DNA of 64,000 nucleotides from Thermoleptolyngbya sichuanensis A183 (GTDB lineage Bacteria; Cyanobacteriota; Cyanobacteriia; Elainellales; Elainellaceae). The DNA is taken from the NCBI RefSeq assembly GCF_013177315.1, contig NZ_CP053661.1, positions 310,001 to 374,000 of the forward strand. The letters are read 5' to 3'. Below the pieces are notes generated by a model, which had not been told where the DNA came from, did not search any database, and saw only the letters and a list, made by a program, of their open reading frames with translations. The translations under genes and the position numbers were made by a program. Shown here piece after piece: positions 63,932 to 64,000 of the stretch; positions within the stretch are counted from its first letter, which is position 1, and each line of letters starts with the position of its first letter.

Positions 63932-64000
63932 ACCGATATCAAGCAAGATTAAGCCAGTATCAAGCAAGGTTAGGGCGATGCAATTCGAGTCGGCGATCGC

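Overview
The window looks like chromosomal DNA of a photosynthetic cyanobacterium, most plausibly a GC-rich filamentous Leptolyngbya-like lineage (the genus is inference). Direct signs are many copies of the HIP1 octamer GCGATCGC, inside genes and between them; psaE (photosystem I); ycf54 (chlorophyll synthesis); menB (phylloquinone); bicA (bicarbonate uptake); rbcR-type and rpaA-type regulators; and several small families I know only from cyanobacteria (DUF1815, DUF3007, DUF4079, Mo-nitro_C).

Layout. 1-0.6 kb is the edge of a transposase gene. 0.7-9 kb holds a YkgJ-type protein, a GAF-GAF histidine kinase, cytosine deaminase, a two-domain SagB-type flavoprotein, rpsP with a KH-domain protein, and phoH. 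9-19 kb holds a proline-rich membrane protein, psaE, mutM convergent with hemW, a PIN/TRAM protein, a methyltransferase, an FMN reductase, a MITE touching the stop codon of a 2Fe-2S ferredoxin, and an LC7-like protein. 19-28 kb holds the rbcR-like regulator, a Ser/Thr kinase paired with a periplasmic binding protein, pdxJ, ycf54, bicA with a duplicated upstream region, and nadA. 28-34 kb holds TerB and M61 proteins, a MATE exporter, and an AraC pseudogene split by an IS66-family element with a clean 8-bp target duplication.

34-45 kb holds DUF4079, accB, efp, cpdA, tRNA-Cys, trpA, DUF3007, a highly structured non-coding region next to a second MITE, an HtrA protease, a UBP zinc finger, an AarF/UbiB kinase, an unusual M15-like protein and an M23 peptidase. 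45-51 kb is a six-gene biotin cluster on the minus strand (bioF, bioH-like, bioC, bioD, bioA, bioB). Its four middle genes are much poorer in GC than the flanking bioF and bioB. The product would be the cofactor of the accB protein also encoded here. 51-64 kb holds an SRPBCC protein, rpaA, a Mo-nitro_C protein, menB, DUF1815, RMD1/DUF155, a beta-lactamase-fold protein, trmL and a LysM-M23 envelope protein.

Most genes are ordinary housekeeping genes. The unusual material lies mainly between them: many short tandem arrays with unrelated sequences but similar 11-17 bp periods (14 bp four times), two small inverted-repeat elements with target duplications, the IS66 insertion, and a multi-stem RNA candidate at about 39.09-39.41 kb. 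All family assignments come from motif recognition by eye. No database search was run.
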